From positions 35,017,226 to 35,081,225 of the forward strand of contig NC_134276.1 of assembly GCF_949628215.1 (NCBI RefSeq): 64,000 nucleotides of DNA, read 5' to 3'. The stretch is from Phalacrocorax aristotelis (taxonomy: Eukaryota > Chordata > Aves > Suliformes > Phalacrocoracidae). This document shows, in pieces, positions 25,001 to 38,213 of this stretch. The notes beneath the pieces are model-generated. The model had not been told where the DNA came from. It saw only the letters and a program-made list of their open reading frames with translations, and did no database searches. A program made the translations under genes and the position numbers. Position 1 is the stretch's first letter. The number at the start of each line of letters is the position of its first letter.

Positions 25001-26455
25001 ACACCAATGCCAGCAAGTTGTATGGTGGAAACGTGGTGCTAATACCCACCTTCCCAACTCCAGAAGATGCCTCATGCCAGCCTCTTTTCCACACCTACAG
25101 GTCACCGGTCACTAAAGGGCACTTTGTAGGGCAGCTGGGGTTATAAATGGTAGGTACCAGGTATGGAGAAGGCTTTACAAGACAGTTCTCAACCTCAGCC
25201 CTTTCAAGCCTGTGCTCAGCTGGGTATAGCTGCATGGTGCAAGGTGGATAATGTTGAGATATTCAGGGAAGTACATCTGGGATTCTTGCTGATGCCCAAG
25301 GAAGTGCTTTCTTGTACAGGAGTCTCATCTCCACATGGCTGCACAGTGGAGGACTGTATGAGGAGGTGCAGAGAAGGTGTGGGAGTGAATGGCCCTGACA
25401 CAGGGCTGGATTGACTGGATTCCAGGTGCTTTTGCTCTGCCAGAAAACGGTTTCTTGCTCCCTTTTACTAAGCCTGCCGAGACGAACAGCATGTGCGAGG
25501 CTGACCCCACACTGCTGAAATCCCAAGGGAATGGTGCCTCTCCCTTCTTCACTGCCCCCACCATGAAGTGCCAGCTTGGCAGCTCTGGCTCCTCTATGCC
25601 ACCTCCTAGTCTGACCTGCGGCCTTCCATTTAAAAGGGAAAAAGCCCTTGGTTGTTCTCAACTTTGAGAGAAACCACTGTGGTTCACGTGAGCAGACACT
25701 TGTGTGTGTTGGGCAGGGTCATACTGCTGAGGCAGGACTTCTCTTCCCCATTGCTGTTGTACCTAGAAAGTGTTACACAGCAAACAAGCTGCACCAGTTG
25801 CGAGCTCCTCCTTTCGTTGCCTTCTGTTACACTAAGCAGAGAGTGCTAACAGAGGTGCCAGCAGCTGCAGCCACCCTGGTTGTGGGACAGGTTGGAAATG
25901 TTTGGACTTGGTGTGAGAGAGCACTAGGGCTTTCTTGTCCTTGGCATGGTTCATGTTGGTTTCAGCATAAGGAGCCTTCCTGGAGGAGGGGTGGGCTGTG
26001 GGCTGTCTTGCAGCTCAGAGAGGTAGAGAGTAATGGGGACCCTGCTGCCCTGGCTGGGGGACCGCATCCCCACCTGGATGGGAGTGCGCCACCCAGGTTT
26101 CACCAGCACTGCTTGGTGGTGCAGGTGCTGATGCAGCTAGGTACCAGTGCTGGCACCATGACGCCTTTGTGCTCGTGTCTGCAGCACCTTTTCTTTTCGT
26201 TTTTTTTTCTTTTCTTTTTTCACTGCAGCACAAATCACAGGGGCACTACTTAGATTTGCTCTGACATTGTAATGGGGTACCCCAGAGACTGATGCTGTTT
26301 ACACTGGCAAGGCCTGACGTCTTTGTGGCATTTGAGCTGGGTCACCGACAGATTCAAATTGCTGTTGATTTTTATTTCGTGTTTACCCATGAAACCCAGG
26401 CTCAAGGCTCAAATGGGGCATGGTAGCTGGTTTCCACGGGCTCCACCCTTCAGCC
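22047..26455. other. Intergenic region, part 2
   Basis: No gene is recognised. The longest plus-strand frame (25648-26253) ends in a polypyrimidine tract and has no similarity I know. About 22500-23350 is AT-rich and repeat-free, with several T- and A-runs; it could be regulatory, but nothing in it is diagnostic. Confidence 0.5.
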
Positions 26456-26584
26456 AGTTTTACAGCTGAGTTGGCTGAGGTGCAAAGAGGTCAAAAGCCC
26501 CGAGTGAAACATGCTGAATGGGCGGCTCATTAAAGGCTGAACTCCAGACCTGTGTTCCCAAGCCCTCTGCTCTAGTCACCAGGC
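26456..26584 (-). mobile_element. MIR-like ancient SINE
   Basis: The plus strand resembles the reverse complement of a MIR core: TTTTACAGCTGAG, GGCTGAGGTGCAAAGAGGTC, then ACTCCAGACCTGTGTTCCCA and CCCTCTGCTCTAGTCACC. These match in order the familiar 'gaggcacagagaggttaa', 'aacccaggtct' and 'tctaaccac' segments. It is strongly diverged, as expected for an amniote-wide relic. Confidence 0.65.
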
Positions 26585-28120
26585 GAGACGTGGGAGAGCC
26601 TCATGGGGCTGATGCTGATGAAAGAAGAGTCAACAGCTTTGTTTTGCATCTTTATTAGCAAAACGGAGTAAAGCCAACGTGCCAGACTCTATTATTGAAC
26701 CAGGAATCTCTGCATGCTTACACCCAGAGCTTCCCAGCCGTTTAACTAGGAGGCTGAACAATAAAATATGTTAGGTCCAAAATGGCTAAAGCAGAGGCAA
26801 GGCAGGAGGTAAGCCGTCTAATTGGAGAAGTTGCAGCAGGAATCTCACCCCAGGGGTCTGTCCCTTGGGATTAACAGTTTGCTGACATCTGGGTTGCATG
26901 GCACTGCTGCTTTGCCCTGGGTCCCATCAGGGCTAATGGCAGGGAGCCAGGGAACAAAAAAAAAGTCCTCAAACTCGCAGAACAGGGAAGATGAAGATTT
27001 TTCTGCTGTCAGTGTGGAGGCCTTTGGGAGAAAGAAAGTGGCAGCTTCTACCCAGAGATGTACGGTTGTGACTTCTCTTGGCTTGCAGAATCACAGAAGG
27101 AAAAAGCAGGGATGGGGAAATACAGTGTCATCTCCTGATACCAGCAGTTGTCCCAACAGAGATATCCCCCCACTGTCTTGTCCCATCCAATTTTAAATGC
27201 CTGGGGTCTTATGTCAGCCACTCAGGATGGCTCCGTTGTGGTGAACGCATGAGCACCTCCTCTCCTGCACATCCTCTTCTGTTTTGGCAAAGCGGTCCCA
27301 GGTCCGTCTCTGCCCAGGCATGTGCCTACGTTTGCAGCATGCCAGGGTCTCAGGTGGGGACTCCTTCTTCTGCCTCTGTCCTTTCCCAGCTGCAGGCAAT
27401 ACTGAGCCCTTGGCCACTACCAGGGACAGATAGATTCATTATCCCTAAATAAGGTGCCTGAACTAGTTAAGAGAAAGAGGCAGCAGCTAGAAGTCAGAGG
27501 AGTCGCCATTTGGAGACATCTATTTCTCTCCCTCTTCCTGTGAATGAGACACTGCTGGTTACTAGCTCAGATGCAGACCTTTGGGGGACACCAGGTAGGT
27601 GGGATGCATCCCACTATCAGCCAGTTGCCATGAATTTGCACTTGCATCTCCCTCTGGTAGTCCCTCAAGATGAAACCAAGTCACCACCCCAGCTCTTGTC
27701 CCCCTGCTTCCCCTTCCCGCTGTGATCCTGTTGGAGCCATTTACTGATGCAGATGGAAAACCAAACATGGAGAAATAAAAAGAAAAAAGCACCCAAATGT
27801 GCTAGGGCCAAGGGACTGGGCCGGACACAGGCTGAGGACACCCTGGGAGGGACACCCATCCCAGGTCAGCCGCCCCACAGCAACCTGCAGAGTATCACAC
27901 AGCTCAGAGCCTGCCGTAAACCTAACTAAAGTGCTCAGCCTGTTTCAGAATCCACCCACAGCCTTACTTTTTACAAACTTGGGAATAAAATGGCAAATTA
28001 ATCCTTTTTTAAAAAGGATGAGTCGGTTCCTTGTCATTCTCTGCGCAGCTCAGGATATGATAGCTCCTGCTGCATAAATACAGATTGTTTCTTTTCACAA
28101 CTTCCCTTTCATCAGACTGC
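26585..28120. other. Intergenic region, part 3
   Basis: No gene is recognised. A minus-strand AATAAA occurs at about 26652-26657 without any upstream coding sequence. A short inverted repeat built on ATCCTTTT and AAAAGGAT lies at about 28001-28019. Confidence 0.5.
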
Positions 28121-29360
28121 TAGGAAGGCCTGGAGGTTGTTAAAAAATGTGAAAGAAACTTGCTTCCCAATTAAGGTCAATCTCTTTTATCAGAGTCTTT
28201 GCATATAAACCTCAGTTTCAGAAGGATTTCTATAAACTCCATCCCCAGCTCTGACAAACTGGGAGATGCCCAAATCTCTGAAGGAGCTGGAGAAGCGGCT
28301 GACTTCTTTCCCGGCTCGCAGCTCAAAGCAGGGATCTGATCTGTCATGATGACTGAGAACATGTCACAACAATCTGTTTGCGTTCTTCAGGAAAGAAAAA
28401 CATCTTTCTCTCCCGGAGCTGTAAGCTAATTTGGAGATTTTGCAAGCTGACATGCAACCTGATTAAAATGACCTCAGGCCAACAATTCTTCTTAGGCAAC
28501 TTGGCAATTAAAGTCTAGACCTATCCGTAGCCCAGGATTTTTTTGCTTTGAATCCCTTTTAAGGAGGAAAGAATTCTGTGTTTTTATTTTTAAATCTACA
28601 TATTTGGAATTTTTCTTTTACACTTTGCTTCTACTGCAGCAGAATGTGCTAAGGGGATCGCTATTTTTTCACGTTTTGAGCAGATGAAACTCGTACACAG
28701 AAGCCCCAGTTTCTTGCCTGCTGGAAAAATATACTGCATATCTGAGGAAATAATACATGAATAAACTTGAGGACTCTAAGAAATACCCAAGGCGCTTTGT
28801 GGCCTACATAAAGCTGCCCTCCGAGGTAAAAATGTTGTGCCCTCAATTTTCCAAAGTCAGTGGATATTTTTGTAATGACCATCGTACTACTCAAATCACT
28901 TTTTGGCTTTTCGCAATTAGTTAAGCAGTCAGATCAGTTCATTAATCCACTGACTTTTTGTGAACGCAGCGATTTGTCAAGCAACAAGCAATGAAATATA
29001 AATAGGTGCCTTCTGGCAGGACATTTGTCAGACCATGAGCAACCCCTGAATTTAATTCAGTGGTTTGGGGAGACTTGGTAATTTGTCCATGAATGTTTTA
29101 ATGCCCGTTTCTTTAAAAAAATCACTGTCACGGTCATTTGTCCGAGGTAAATCCAGGAGAGATTTCTCTTCTACTTTGCTGATTTGGCTCAGCCTGGACC
29201 ATCGGCTGGTTTCTAGCTTGTCAACTGGCTAAAGTGATTGACAGCTTGTGTTTTGCTAATGCTCTTCACAGTGTAATGAGATGCCCTAAAGGGCTTTATT
29301 TATTAATTCAAATTATATACTTTTGAATTATGTACTAAACTGGAGTGACTTGCAGACTTA
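28121..29360. promoter_or_regulatory. Candidate conserved non-coding block
   Basis: An uninterrupted stretch of AT-rich, high-complexity, repeat-free sequence, sharply different from the GC-rich block that follows from 29450. Vertebrate enhancers in developmental-gene flanks often look like this, and PCDH8 is developmentally regulated. Conservation cannot be seen from a single genome, so this is a candidate only. Confidence 0.3.
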
Positions 29361-30600
29361 ACTTTTCAGCATGACCAAAATATCCTGTACAGCTATGGTT
29401 ATTTGCCATTGATTCCAGGCCACAGATCCAGGATGGGAGCTTTTCTGGAAACAAGGGTGAGGTGGTGGCAGGGATTGCCAGTGGCCGGGGACTGACAGTG
29501 GGTCCTTGCGTGCCTGTCCCCAGCCCGGGTGGGTCATTGACTCAGTGCTTTTCTAGCTGCTCGGGGGGGTTTGAACACATGGGGTTTTTTCACCTGATTG
29601 CACGACCCCGCCTGGGCTTTACCCCTTGCAAGACTTTTCCTCTTGGACCACTTTGAGAGTAATTTGCCTCCTGGCCCATTTCTTTCTGCAGACACTGTTC
29701 CAGCTCAAAGGTGGAAATTTGCCCCAAGGAGGTGTGGGAGAGGTCTTCTGGGGACACAAACCTGGGGAAAGTCATATGGAGGCTGGATCCCAGCTCCCAG
29801 CCAGGCTGAACATCCCTTCCTGCCCTCCCTGTGACCCTGGGGAGCCCCTGGCCTGCCCTGCCGTGTCCTGCTCTCCCAGCCTCTCACGGGACCTCACATC
29901 CCAGTCCTGGCCCTGGGTGGGAGATGACAGAGCCCACTCAGCTGGCATTCTTTTGGGGAATAATATAGCTTTTGGTGAATTTATACCAGGTGGGGAAGGA
30001 CATCCTCCCTGCCCCAGCTGCCCCCAGGACCCCAGCCATGCAGGAGCTGGGGCAGAGGCTTTTTGGAAATTAGCAGCTGAACCTTGTTGTAGTGGGTGTA
30101 AAGTGGCTGCCAATTTCATGGCTGAGCCTCCTATTCTGCACCAATGCCCAGGCTGGAAACCCCATGAAAATGAGGAGCATCTAAATCTTGCAAGACAATA
30201 TGATTTTAGCATAGCCCTCTCCTGCTCTGCTTTCACGGTGGGGGATGCTGGAATCTCCTGAATCCATTGCTTCCACTTATTACTGATGTTTCCCAAACCC
30301 CCCCGCGCTGCCCCCAGCCCCAGTTTGGGGTCCTGCCATGACCCCTGCAGGCAAGGACGGCTGGACCCGCACCCCCATCTAGCGGCAGCCCCGGCTGGAG
30401 CCAGCGGCAGGAGCCGGGGGATACAGGGGTTCCCGGAGGCTTTGTCCCCCGCGCCAGGAACCACAACCATCCCCTTTCCCCAGCTGGGAAATGCTGGAGA
30501 GTTTGTTTAAAAGAAAGCAAACGCCAGCTGGAAGGAGCCCTTCAGAGAGAACCCTCAGCCCCGGGTATGCTGGAGGCGATGGATGGGGTTGGGGTAAACG
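29361..30600. other. GC-rich intergenic segment
   Basis: No gene is recognised. Long open frames on both strands (211 and 232 codons, 29626-30470) overlap each other antisense and encode low-complexity Pro/Gly/Ala-rich products with no domain. They fit GC-rich non-coding DNA. Confidence 0.55.
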
Positions 30601-30604
30601 CTCC

Positions 30605-31375
30605 TGGGGACCAAATGTGCTTTGAATTAGTTGATGCGCTTTGATTAATTTGTGTATGAGCTCCTGATGACAGGGCGGTCTGCCAGGGTGCAGCTTCGTC
30701 GCAGAGCTGGCACCAGCTGCAGGCTCCGGTGCAGCTACCGGCAGAGGCAGATTCCTTCACTATCTCATTTATCATCATTGCTTCCAGTCCAATTTTGTTC
30801 ACGCCTTACATTTTTGATTGTCTTGGATTAAACATTACCAGAGGAAATAATACTAATAGCCTTTCACAGCGAAAAAATCAACTTCTAAGGCATTTGTTAT
30901 GGAAAGGATTATAATAAATTAAATGCTTAAACTAGCACTGTGCAAGCATTTTTGTCTTGGATCAAAATGTTTGCACCGGCTGTTTAAACATTTACTTTAT
31001 TATAATGAGAAATATCATTGTAAAAATAAGCATGTTAATTAAACTTGAGTTTTGCAAATGTGAGTCATCCCATGTGGACACAGTATAATGAATATAGACA
31101 GGTAGAGTCTGCATGCCCTTTTTTTTCTCATTAAGAAAATGAACATTTACATCTTTAAACCCTGCAGCTATTAGTTATTTTTAATGAACTGTGTTGCCAT
31201 TTCAAAGTTAAGCTCTTATATGATGCAATCAGATATTGCTAGGTCAGGGAAGAACTTTGCTAATTAAGTTGCAGGGAAGTTCTTTGCCACAGATAATTGA
31301 TTAAAGTTGTTACATGGATAATCAGTTTACTCAGTTAAATAAAAATAAATAAAAGCAAAGAAAACCCAGGTCATG
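30605..31375. promoter_or_regulatory. Candidate conserved enhancer-like AT-rich block
   Basis: This 0.77-kb block is repeat-free and dense in homeodomain-type cores: TTAATTAAAC at about 31034, CTAATTAAG at about 31260, AATTAG near 30628, plus ATTTGCAT-like and GATAA motifs. It has abrupt compositional edges. It resembles deeply conserved non-coding elements near developmental genes. This is inference without alignment. Confidence 0.35.
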
Positions 31376-34300
31376 TCAAGGAGGTAAATCGAAGAGGAAC
31401 CCCAGCCATGCTGGGGCCTGAAGGAGCTGTGAGTTTGGAAGCAACAGACTGAACCTCTTTGCCATCATCTGGCAAGGGAACGAGGGACCGCGGGGACCCT
31501 TACAAAGGCAGAGGTAGTTTGCTGCTAGAGGATGGAGGCAAGATGCTCTTCAGGTGAAGTGATTGGGAGCCATTTTCTGCCACAACACTTCTCATGCCAC
31601 CAGTCTCTGGTGCATCCAGCTGGTCTTGTCCTGGATTTGTTGTATATGCCAGGTTGTATGTTGATATGTAAAAAAAACCCCACTTGGATTTACCCCCAGC
31701 TCTCTCACAGGTGTGTTGTGTGGCCTAGAACATGTTCCTTTACCTCCTGGGTGTTCATAAAGTGCTCTGAGCTACGTTCCTGCAAAAGGTAGAGGTAGCA
31801 TTACTCTGTCTTAATTAACATCCTGCCAAGCTGCATTTTCAGGAGTATCTCAGATCTCTTGTTACTGCGCATTACTCAAACAGCCAAAGATCACAGCAGG
31901 CTGCCAGCCCTGGCTGAATCCCACTTCTGAAGTGGCCTAACCCCCAAGGGAGGGAGGAAGAACACCTTTGGTACAGCAGTGAAATTGAGCTTCTGGGAGG
32001 GAGAAGACTTCGGTGAATTATTTTCTGGGAGCCGCAGCAAAGAGCTGGGAGTGGGATGCCCCCACTCAGGGGTCACAGGCCAAATGCACCGTTGTCCCAC
32101 ATGCTGAGATTCAGGAGGTAGCAAATTTGTAGGCAAAGGCAATTTTAAGATCTTGATCTGAGGAGGTGCCTCTTCATGCTATTCTCTAGCTAGTTGTCCA
32201 CGCAGAACCTGATCTCACTGTCTGCCGTAGGAATTTTGGAAGGTCAAGATTCTTGAATTTCTTCCAAATCCAGTGGACATGTTTTGAATGAAAAGAGAGG
32301 ATGAATTAAGCTGAGGATCCTCTGTGCATAATGAAACGGGTTATTTTACTAGGGATTGTCCTCCCAAACCATTGTGTGTTTGACGTTGCTGTAGACAGCT
32401 TAGTCCCATGTCATGTGGGTCCCTCTCTCCTGTCTCCCCAGACTCCTTGTTTTTTTGTCTTCCTCTCACTGTGAGTGGGAAGGAGAAGAGTTTTCCAGGT
32501 GAAGGGAGGAAGCTGTTGCCTTTTCTTCTTCTCTTTGTTTCTCTCTGTCCCTCTGATGGAGTTTTACAAAGTTGTCCATCATCATGGCCTCTGCTGACTG
32601 CCTGCAAAACTCCCCTCTTCCTGCAGAAGCAAATCCAAGTTATCCCTGAGCTATTTTGCTTCAACCATAAAGAGTATTTCTACACAAAGTATGAGCTTGT
32701 TGGGAAAGGGAAGTCTTGTCTGCAGGGTCCTTTGGGCTGTTCTGTGTTCTTTGGTGAGCTGCCTCATCCTGAGGGGATGGAACACATGGCCAGGGTTACA
32801 GCGACCATCCACAGAGCAGCTGACCCAGGCAGGGCGAGGGCTCGTCACCCTGGCAGAAGGCTACAGCTAGCAGGCAGGTGGGTGAAGGGTGCCAGGAGCT
32901 GGGCTCCAAAGATGGGCTGGGGCTGCCTGGCAGAGAGCTGCAGGGACAAATGTAATTTCTTGCACCCAGCCTTGGGCCGTACACCTTGAGACCCTGGGAA
33001 GCTGCGAAGGTGTTAGTGCCCATCTAGCTGTGGTGGGCACAAGGGCCGTTCCCACTATGTGTCCACTTTTGATCCAGAAGAAAGCCTAGAATTGGCTTTG
33101 CCATGACGGGAACAGGGAGCTCTTGCAGCCACCTGTGTGCTCATGCCAGGACAGAAATTTCCAAATCTCATGGCACTCAGATAACCCAGAGGGCAAACGT
33201 GGCCATAGAACCTTATTGCTGAGGCCCAATACCTTGATTTAAGAAGCACCTGTAAACTGTGAGTCAGTTGTTTCATGGGTGGAGGTAGCTGGAAAGTGGA
33301 CATTGTGTTGGGATCTGAAGTAGTCACCTGGGAGGGGAGAACAGGTAGGAGGAGGCGCCCACCTCTGGCCTCCAGCACATTCACCCCGTGTAGGTTAAGG
33401 CAATGGAGCACAACTGGGCTTGGAACAAAGACCTGCCTTCAAATCTGAAAGATGGAGTTATCACAAAACCATCCGCATCCTTAAGCAGCATTCGACCATA
33501 GCACCACACAGGGTTGTTTCCCTACCTTACATACAGGGCCGATAGGTCCTCCTTACTCGAAAAGTATCAACAGAGCACAGCAGCTGGCTGCCCACTGCAG
33601 CAGGAGCTGACAGACAAGTGGGGTTTGCCTGCTTGCAGGCTAAAATGGGTGCTTATGCTTGTGACCCTGAGGATGCTAATGCCCACTCAAAAATAATTAA
33701 TAATTACCAACTGAATGAACCCACTGGCTTCTCACATCCAGGCTAAGTCACTGTTTTGCTCAGCTTGGTGGCCATCTGCTCCCTTTCCAGTTCAGCTCCC
33801 TGGATTTTAACCTTCCCCAGGCACCGTGGTATGGAGGGAACACACCGAAGCCAGTCCCCCTCCTGTAGGCATCCCTCCCTGCCTACATCAGGGTCCCTGG
33901 CTCCCTGTGAACCCTCCCAGTATGATTAATGTTGGTTGAGCAACGTGCCCCGGGAGCCCTGAGAGTGGTGGGGATCCCACTGCCATGGGCATCGTGGGCA
34001 TGAGTGTGAAACCAGTTTTGTGTATCCATTGGGGAGGCCAGGCAAGCAAAGGGATCCTTATCACTGCTTAAGGTGGGGGGAAAACCAACTCCAGGGAGCT
34101 TCTCCGAAGCATCCTCTTAAATAGGGGAGGCTTGAAGACCTTGGCATATATGGTAGGAAGTAACAATTACTTCTTCCCAGTTACTAGTCCATGTTCTTCA
34201 GCCTAAATTTGGGCTTAAGTGACATTTGAGGAGAGAGCGGGCATTATTACTAGCGATGCCAAGCCTTCAAATTATCCAAAAGGCACTACGAAATCACCTA

Positions 34301-35241
34301 GAAGCCTCCAGAGGTTTTATGCTACATATAGACTGACCTACTTCTTGGCTGCTGCCCAAAGGCACAGTCCTTGTCTTCTTCCCAAGCCCTGGGGGCCTCC
34401 TCCCTCTTTGCCTCCTCCGTGACAACATCTGACATTCACCTGACCCCTGGTTGAGCTAAACCTGCAGAACTCTACCAAGTTTTGGTGCTTTTGTACATCT
34501 GCCCACGAGCAGATGACTCTTCTGAGTGCTGGTGGCAAAAGTCATAGGAATGTGAAGCTGGAGATGGAGAGAAGGGTGGACTACTCTCGTTGGTGACAGC
34601 ACACCCACTTGAATCCACAACGTGTGTGTCTATGTGTAAGGCAGGTACTTAATCTGCTGTCATATATAATCACAAGGTAGGTAATGCAGTTATGGGAGAC
34701 TAGAGAGCGCTTTTGCTAAGTGAATGCAGGTGCCTACTGTGAGATGAACCAGACAGCCCTCTAGACCCCCCTGACCAGCCCTCGTGGTCTTTCACAGGAG
34801 CGTAGATGCCTACCCTGCATGTAGACACCTATGCATTCGTCACAAAAGGCACATCTGTCTGAATCTCCAGCTAAATCCCACCCTGGTCTCTCTGTGCCTT
34901 CAGGGCCTGATCCAGGCAGCATTTTCTGAGCATCTTTCACACATGTTGAGATCATAGGATTAAACCCCCATCCCAGAGGTCACAGCCATATCCACTTACA
35001 AGCATGAGTGCTGCCACCCCATTTTACTAGGAGTCCTGTATCTAGAGCATGCACTGCAGAAACCAGAATTAGGCACCTCACAGTGGTGTTTGACTCCATC
35101 ACACATCATTAAACATAAAACAGACTTGAAGGCATTCAAGAGCCAGAGGAGAGAAGAGCAGCTCCGTGGGAATTTGACTTCAGTCTTTTTTTGGCTACAG
35201 CGCCACAGAAGGCATCTCTGGGATCTTGCTTCCTTGCTGTG
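31376..35241. other. Intergenic region, part 4
   Basis: No gene is recognised. Around 31680-31800 there is a weak resemblance to a MIR core. Frames here are short and without known similarity. Confidence 0.45.
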
Positions 35242-35814
35242 TGTAGTGGGTTGACCTTGGCCAGCAGCCAGACCCACACCCACCTGCTCATTCACTCCCC
35301 ATCCTCTACAAGCCAGGGGGAGAAAATCAGTTGAAAAAGCTTGTGGGTCAAGATAGAGATATCACTTACCAATTACTGTCGCAGGCAAAACAGGCTTGAC
35401 TTTGGGAAAAGGGATTTAATTTATTAACAACTGAAACAGATTTGGGTATCTGCCTGAGGTCTCCAGGGTGGCAGGTGCAAGCCCACGATCCCAGAACATC
35501 TCTGGGGCACTCAGGAGACAAGGTGTTTCATGGCCGTGCTGCTGTAGTATGAGTCTTGTGTGTCCTGGGTATTGCAGCTACATCTTCATGGCTCCGCTGG
35601 TACACCTGGAATAGAGGTGGTAGGAATTACCCACTTCTATTTGTGCTGTTTTAGTCCTCTCCTTTGATGTCAAAGAAATTGGATGCTGGCACCTGGTTGT
35701 GAGTCTGCTGGTCTCCAGCAGCCTGGCTTGATGCTACTGATGCTACTAGGTGTCTCGACCTTCATCTAAATGATTTTGGTTACAGCTCCCTAACTTTGCC
35801 ACGCTGTCAGTACA
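35242..35814 (-). mobile_element. Diverged endogenous retrovirus LTR (solo), minus strand
   Basis: The plus strand opens with TGTAGTGGGTTGACCTTGGC and continues with CATTCACTCCCC, GGGGGAGAAAATCAG, CTTGTGGGTCAAGATA, TCACTTACCAATTACTGTCG and GGCAAAACAGGCTTGACTT. This is the reverse complement of an LTR 3' end common in non-galliform birds. The far end, with ACTTTGCCACG and a CA at 35813-35814, resembles the other terminus. The middle is poorly matched. No internal gag, pol or env sequence is present. Flanks (CTGTG and CTCAG) do not form a convincing target duplication, so this is an old copy or its ends are imprecise. Confidence 0.65.
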
Positions 35815-38213
35815 CTCAGATCAGATGGCGTCACGGCAACGGCTAACAGCGAACTACCTGGCAGTGTTTGAAAGCACGTGGGGTGAGATTCATTTCACTA
35901 GATGTTGCACGTCCACAGCGCAAGCATCTACAACCTACAAGCATCTACAGGCTGGGTGTAGGGAGGGATGGGGAGCTTCTGAGTGTAACACACCAGACCT
36001 GTTTTAGCTGGCTTTTTCAGGAGATGATTTGTGCCCTAGAAGTGCCTATTTCTCTCCACTGACTGAGAAGGGAGCCAAGGTTGCTTTCCTGCATCGTAGG
36101 CGACTACCAGAGACTTCTGCAGGAGTAGGCTCAAGCTTGGTGTTAGGGCTTTTGTGACCTCCAGGTGCTGTAGCCACTTTGGGCCGTGGAATTAATGCTG
36201 TCTCAGTGAAAGAGTGCTGCCTCCAGTTGCATGTCCCTGCTCCCCCGCCTCACCTCTGCCCCCCGAGCCAGGGAAAGGCAGGCAGAAGGTGGCAGCATTC
36301 TGAAACGGAGAGGTTGTGTGCCCGCAGAGTCTCTTCCACCACACATGACACAGGGCTGATGCCACACCATGCTTGGCAAATAAATGGAAATTAATTGATA
36401 GGTCTGCATTAATTTCTGAAGTATGTTAGCAAAAATCTCAGTTATGTTAATCAAAAAATAAAAGAAGAAAACTAGGACATACCCAGAGAAATCACATTCA
36501 CGGAGAAAACATCTGTTTCAAGGGGCGTGGCCCACGAGCTAAGCCTTGGGCTCCCGTCTCCACTCATCTGCACTTGGGATGATGTGTGCTCTCATCTGAT
36601 GGGCCTTGGGGATTTCCCTCCCCTCATTTTAGACATCTAAATGTTAAAGGACTTTGGGCTGCTGCCCCTTGCCCTTACAGGCAAAGAGAAGATCAGGAGC
36701 TTCAGTGATTCACTTGACCTGTCCCCATTGCCTGTCTCCAAGCCAAGATGAGAAGCTCTCAGAAAAGGTCCATAGCTTTCCACTAACCAGAGAATCCCTG
36801 CCAAGAGGCTGGCTCAGATTTAAATGCTGAGTGGATGAATCTCACATTTTACTGGCAGCACGTAGGACCTCAGACCGCACAGATCCCAGACCTCAGCGAG
36901 ACTGTAGCTGCTCGCTGCTGAAAACCACTCTGAAAATGGGAACAGGTGACTTTATTTTCCCCCCATTTCAAGACTGCCTCGCACTGGGGTGGTCTGACCT
37001 CCTGGCTAGGCAGCGATGAGAATCGACCCACACATAGAAGTGCACAGGCTCTGTTGCAGGCAACAGCGTGAATTTGGCACCTTAATCCAACGCAATGAAC
37101 TGACCTCCGGCTGTGGTTACCTCCAGCCAGCCTCCCCCAGGAGAGCCTGCTCTGAAGGTCTTGCAGCACGTATCCCAAGTTTTCAAACCAGATGACAAAG
37201 AACCAGCTTATAAGACTGTTCTCCTTTTTTGACGAAGAGACTTTCCCTCCCCGCCTTCAGGGTTATGACTAATTACTTCACATGCAGGCTTGCTGCTCTG
37301 CATCACTGATATTAGCTGGCAGGGAGGCTCCCAGCCTTCCTTCTCAGCGCCCACCCTTCAGCCCCAATTTCAGCCCTAAATTTAACCAAGATGACCCTCT
37401 TAGTTCATTAGATGCATCATGATTTTTACTACCAGGTTTAGATGGATTGCCAGAGACACTCACCTATTTTCCTGACCATAAAAGCTGTATCACAGACATT
37501 GCTTCCCAGTTGAGTCCTGCATCAGCCTGATTTCAATTCCCTTCAAGTACAGTCTGAAGCTCTCTGCCCACCACAAATCTTCACGCAGCTTTTGTGAAGC
37601 CCCTGTCAAAACTCAGACCGTGTGTGCATGAAAGCTTGATCAGGCTCTGCCACTCTTGCTATGTGGGCTTGAGAAAGCTGAAAGTCAGGGGAGAAAGGGA
37701 ATTTCTGTTGGTTAAGGGAGATGCAGGTGGGATACTGTTTTCTACTTAGATTTTGAGACAAAGTCTAGTAGAGCCTTGTTTATGTCTAAGAAGGCTTTAT
37801 ATTTTCTTTGTGCGTCATCTTCTATATACATGTACCATGCTAATTAGACACATAATTGAAGAATTCACAATAAAACCCAAAAGCTTTGTCATGTGCTAAT
37901 TTCTGGATTATTGATTTGTACAAAATGCAGAATTATATACTCCCAGTGAGTAGCAGATCTTCCTTTTGGAAAAGTTCAATCCAATATTAAAACTCTAATA
38001 TAAGTGTTATCTCTGTTATAAACATTTTTTTGAACATGGGAAGGAATGCTCATGCTTAGGTCAATGCTGTTCTGTACCTGATTTCAGCAGAGGGATTTGA
38101 GATCTGCTTTTCACTTGAAACCTTGAGGGGAGGGATTTTCAAAGCTCTGTATCATTTTATTTTTTCTCTCAGGCCTTTGTCATTTCTAGGAAATATGTAG
38201 CAAAATCTGTAGC
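35815..38213. other. Intergenic region between the two LTRs
   Basis: No retroviral internal sequence and no gene is recognised between the two LTRs, so they are separate insertions and not the two ends of one provirus. About 37200-38190 is AT-rich, repeat-free and could be regulatory. Confidence 0.5.

Noticed and set aside
25648-26253. 201-codon plus-strand frame
   Set aside because: No recognisable domain or conserved neighbours; it ends in a polypyrimidine tract and looks like chance in GC-moderate DNA.
29626-30470. Overlapping 211- and 232-codon frames on opposite strands
   Set aside because: Low-complexity composition, mutual antisense overlap, and no similarity or splice context.
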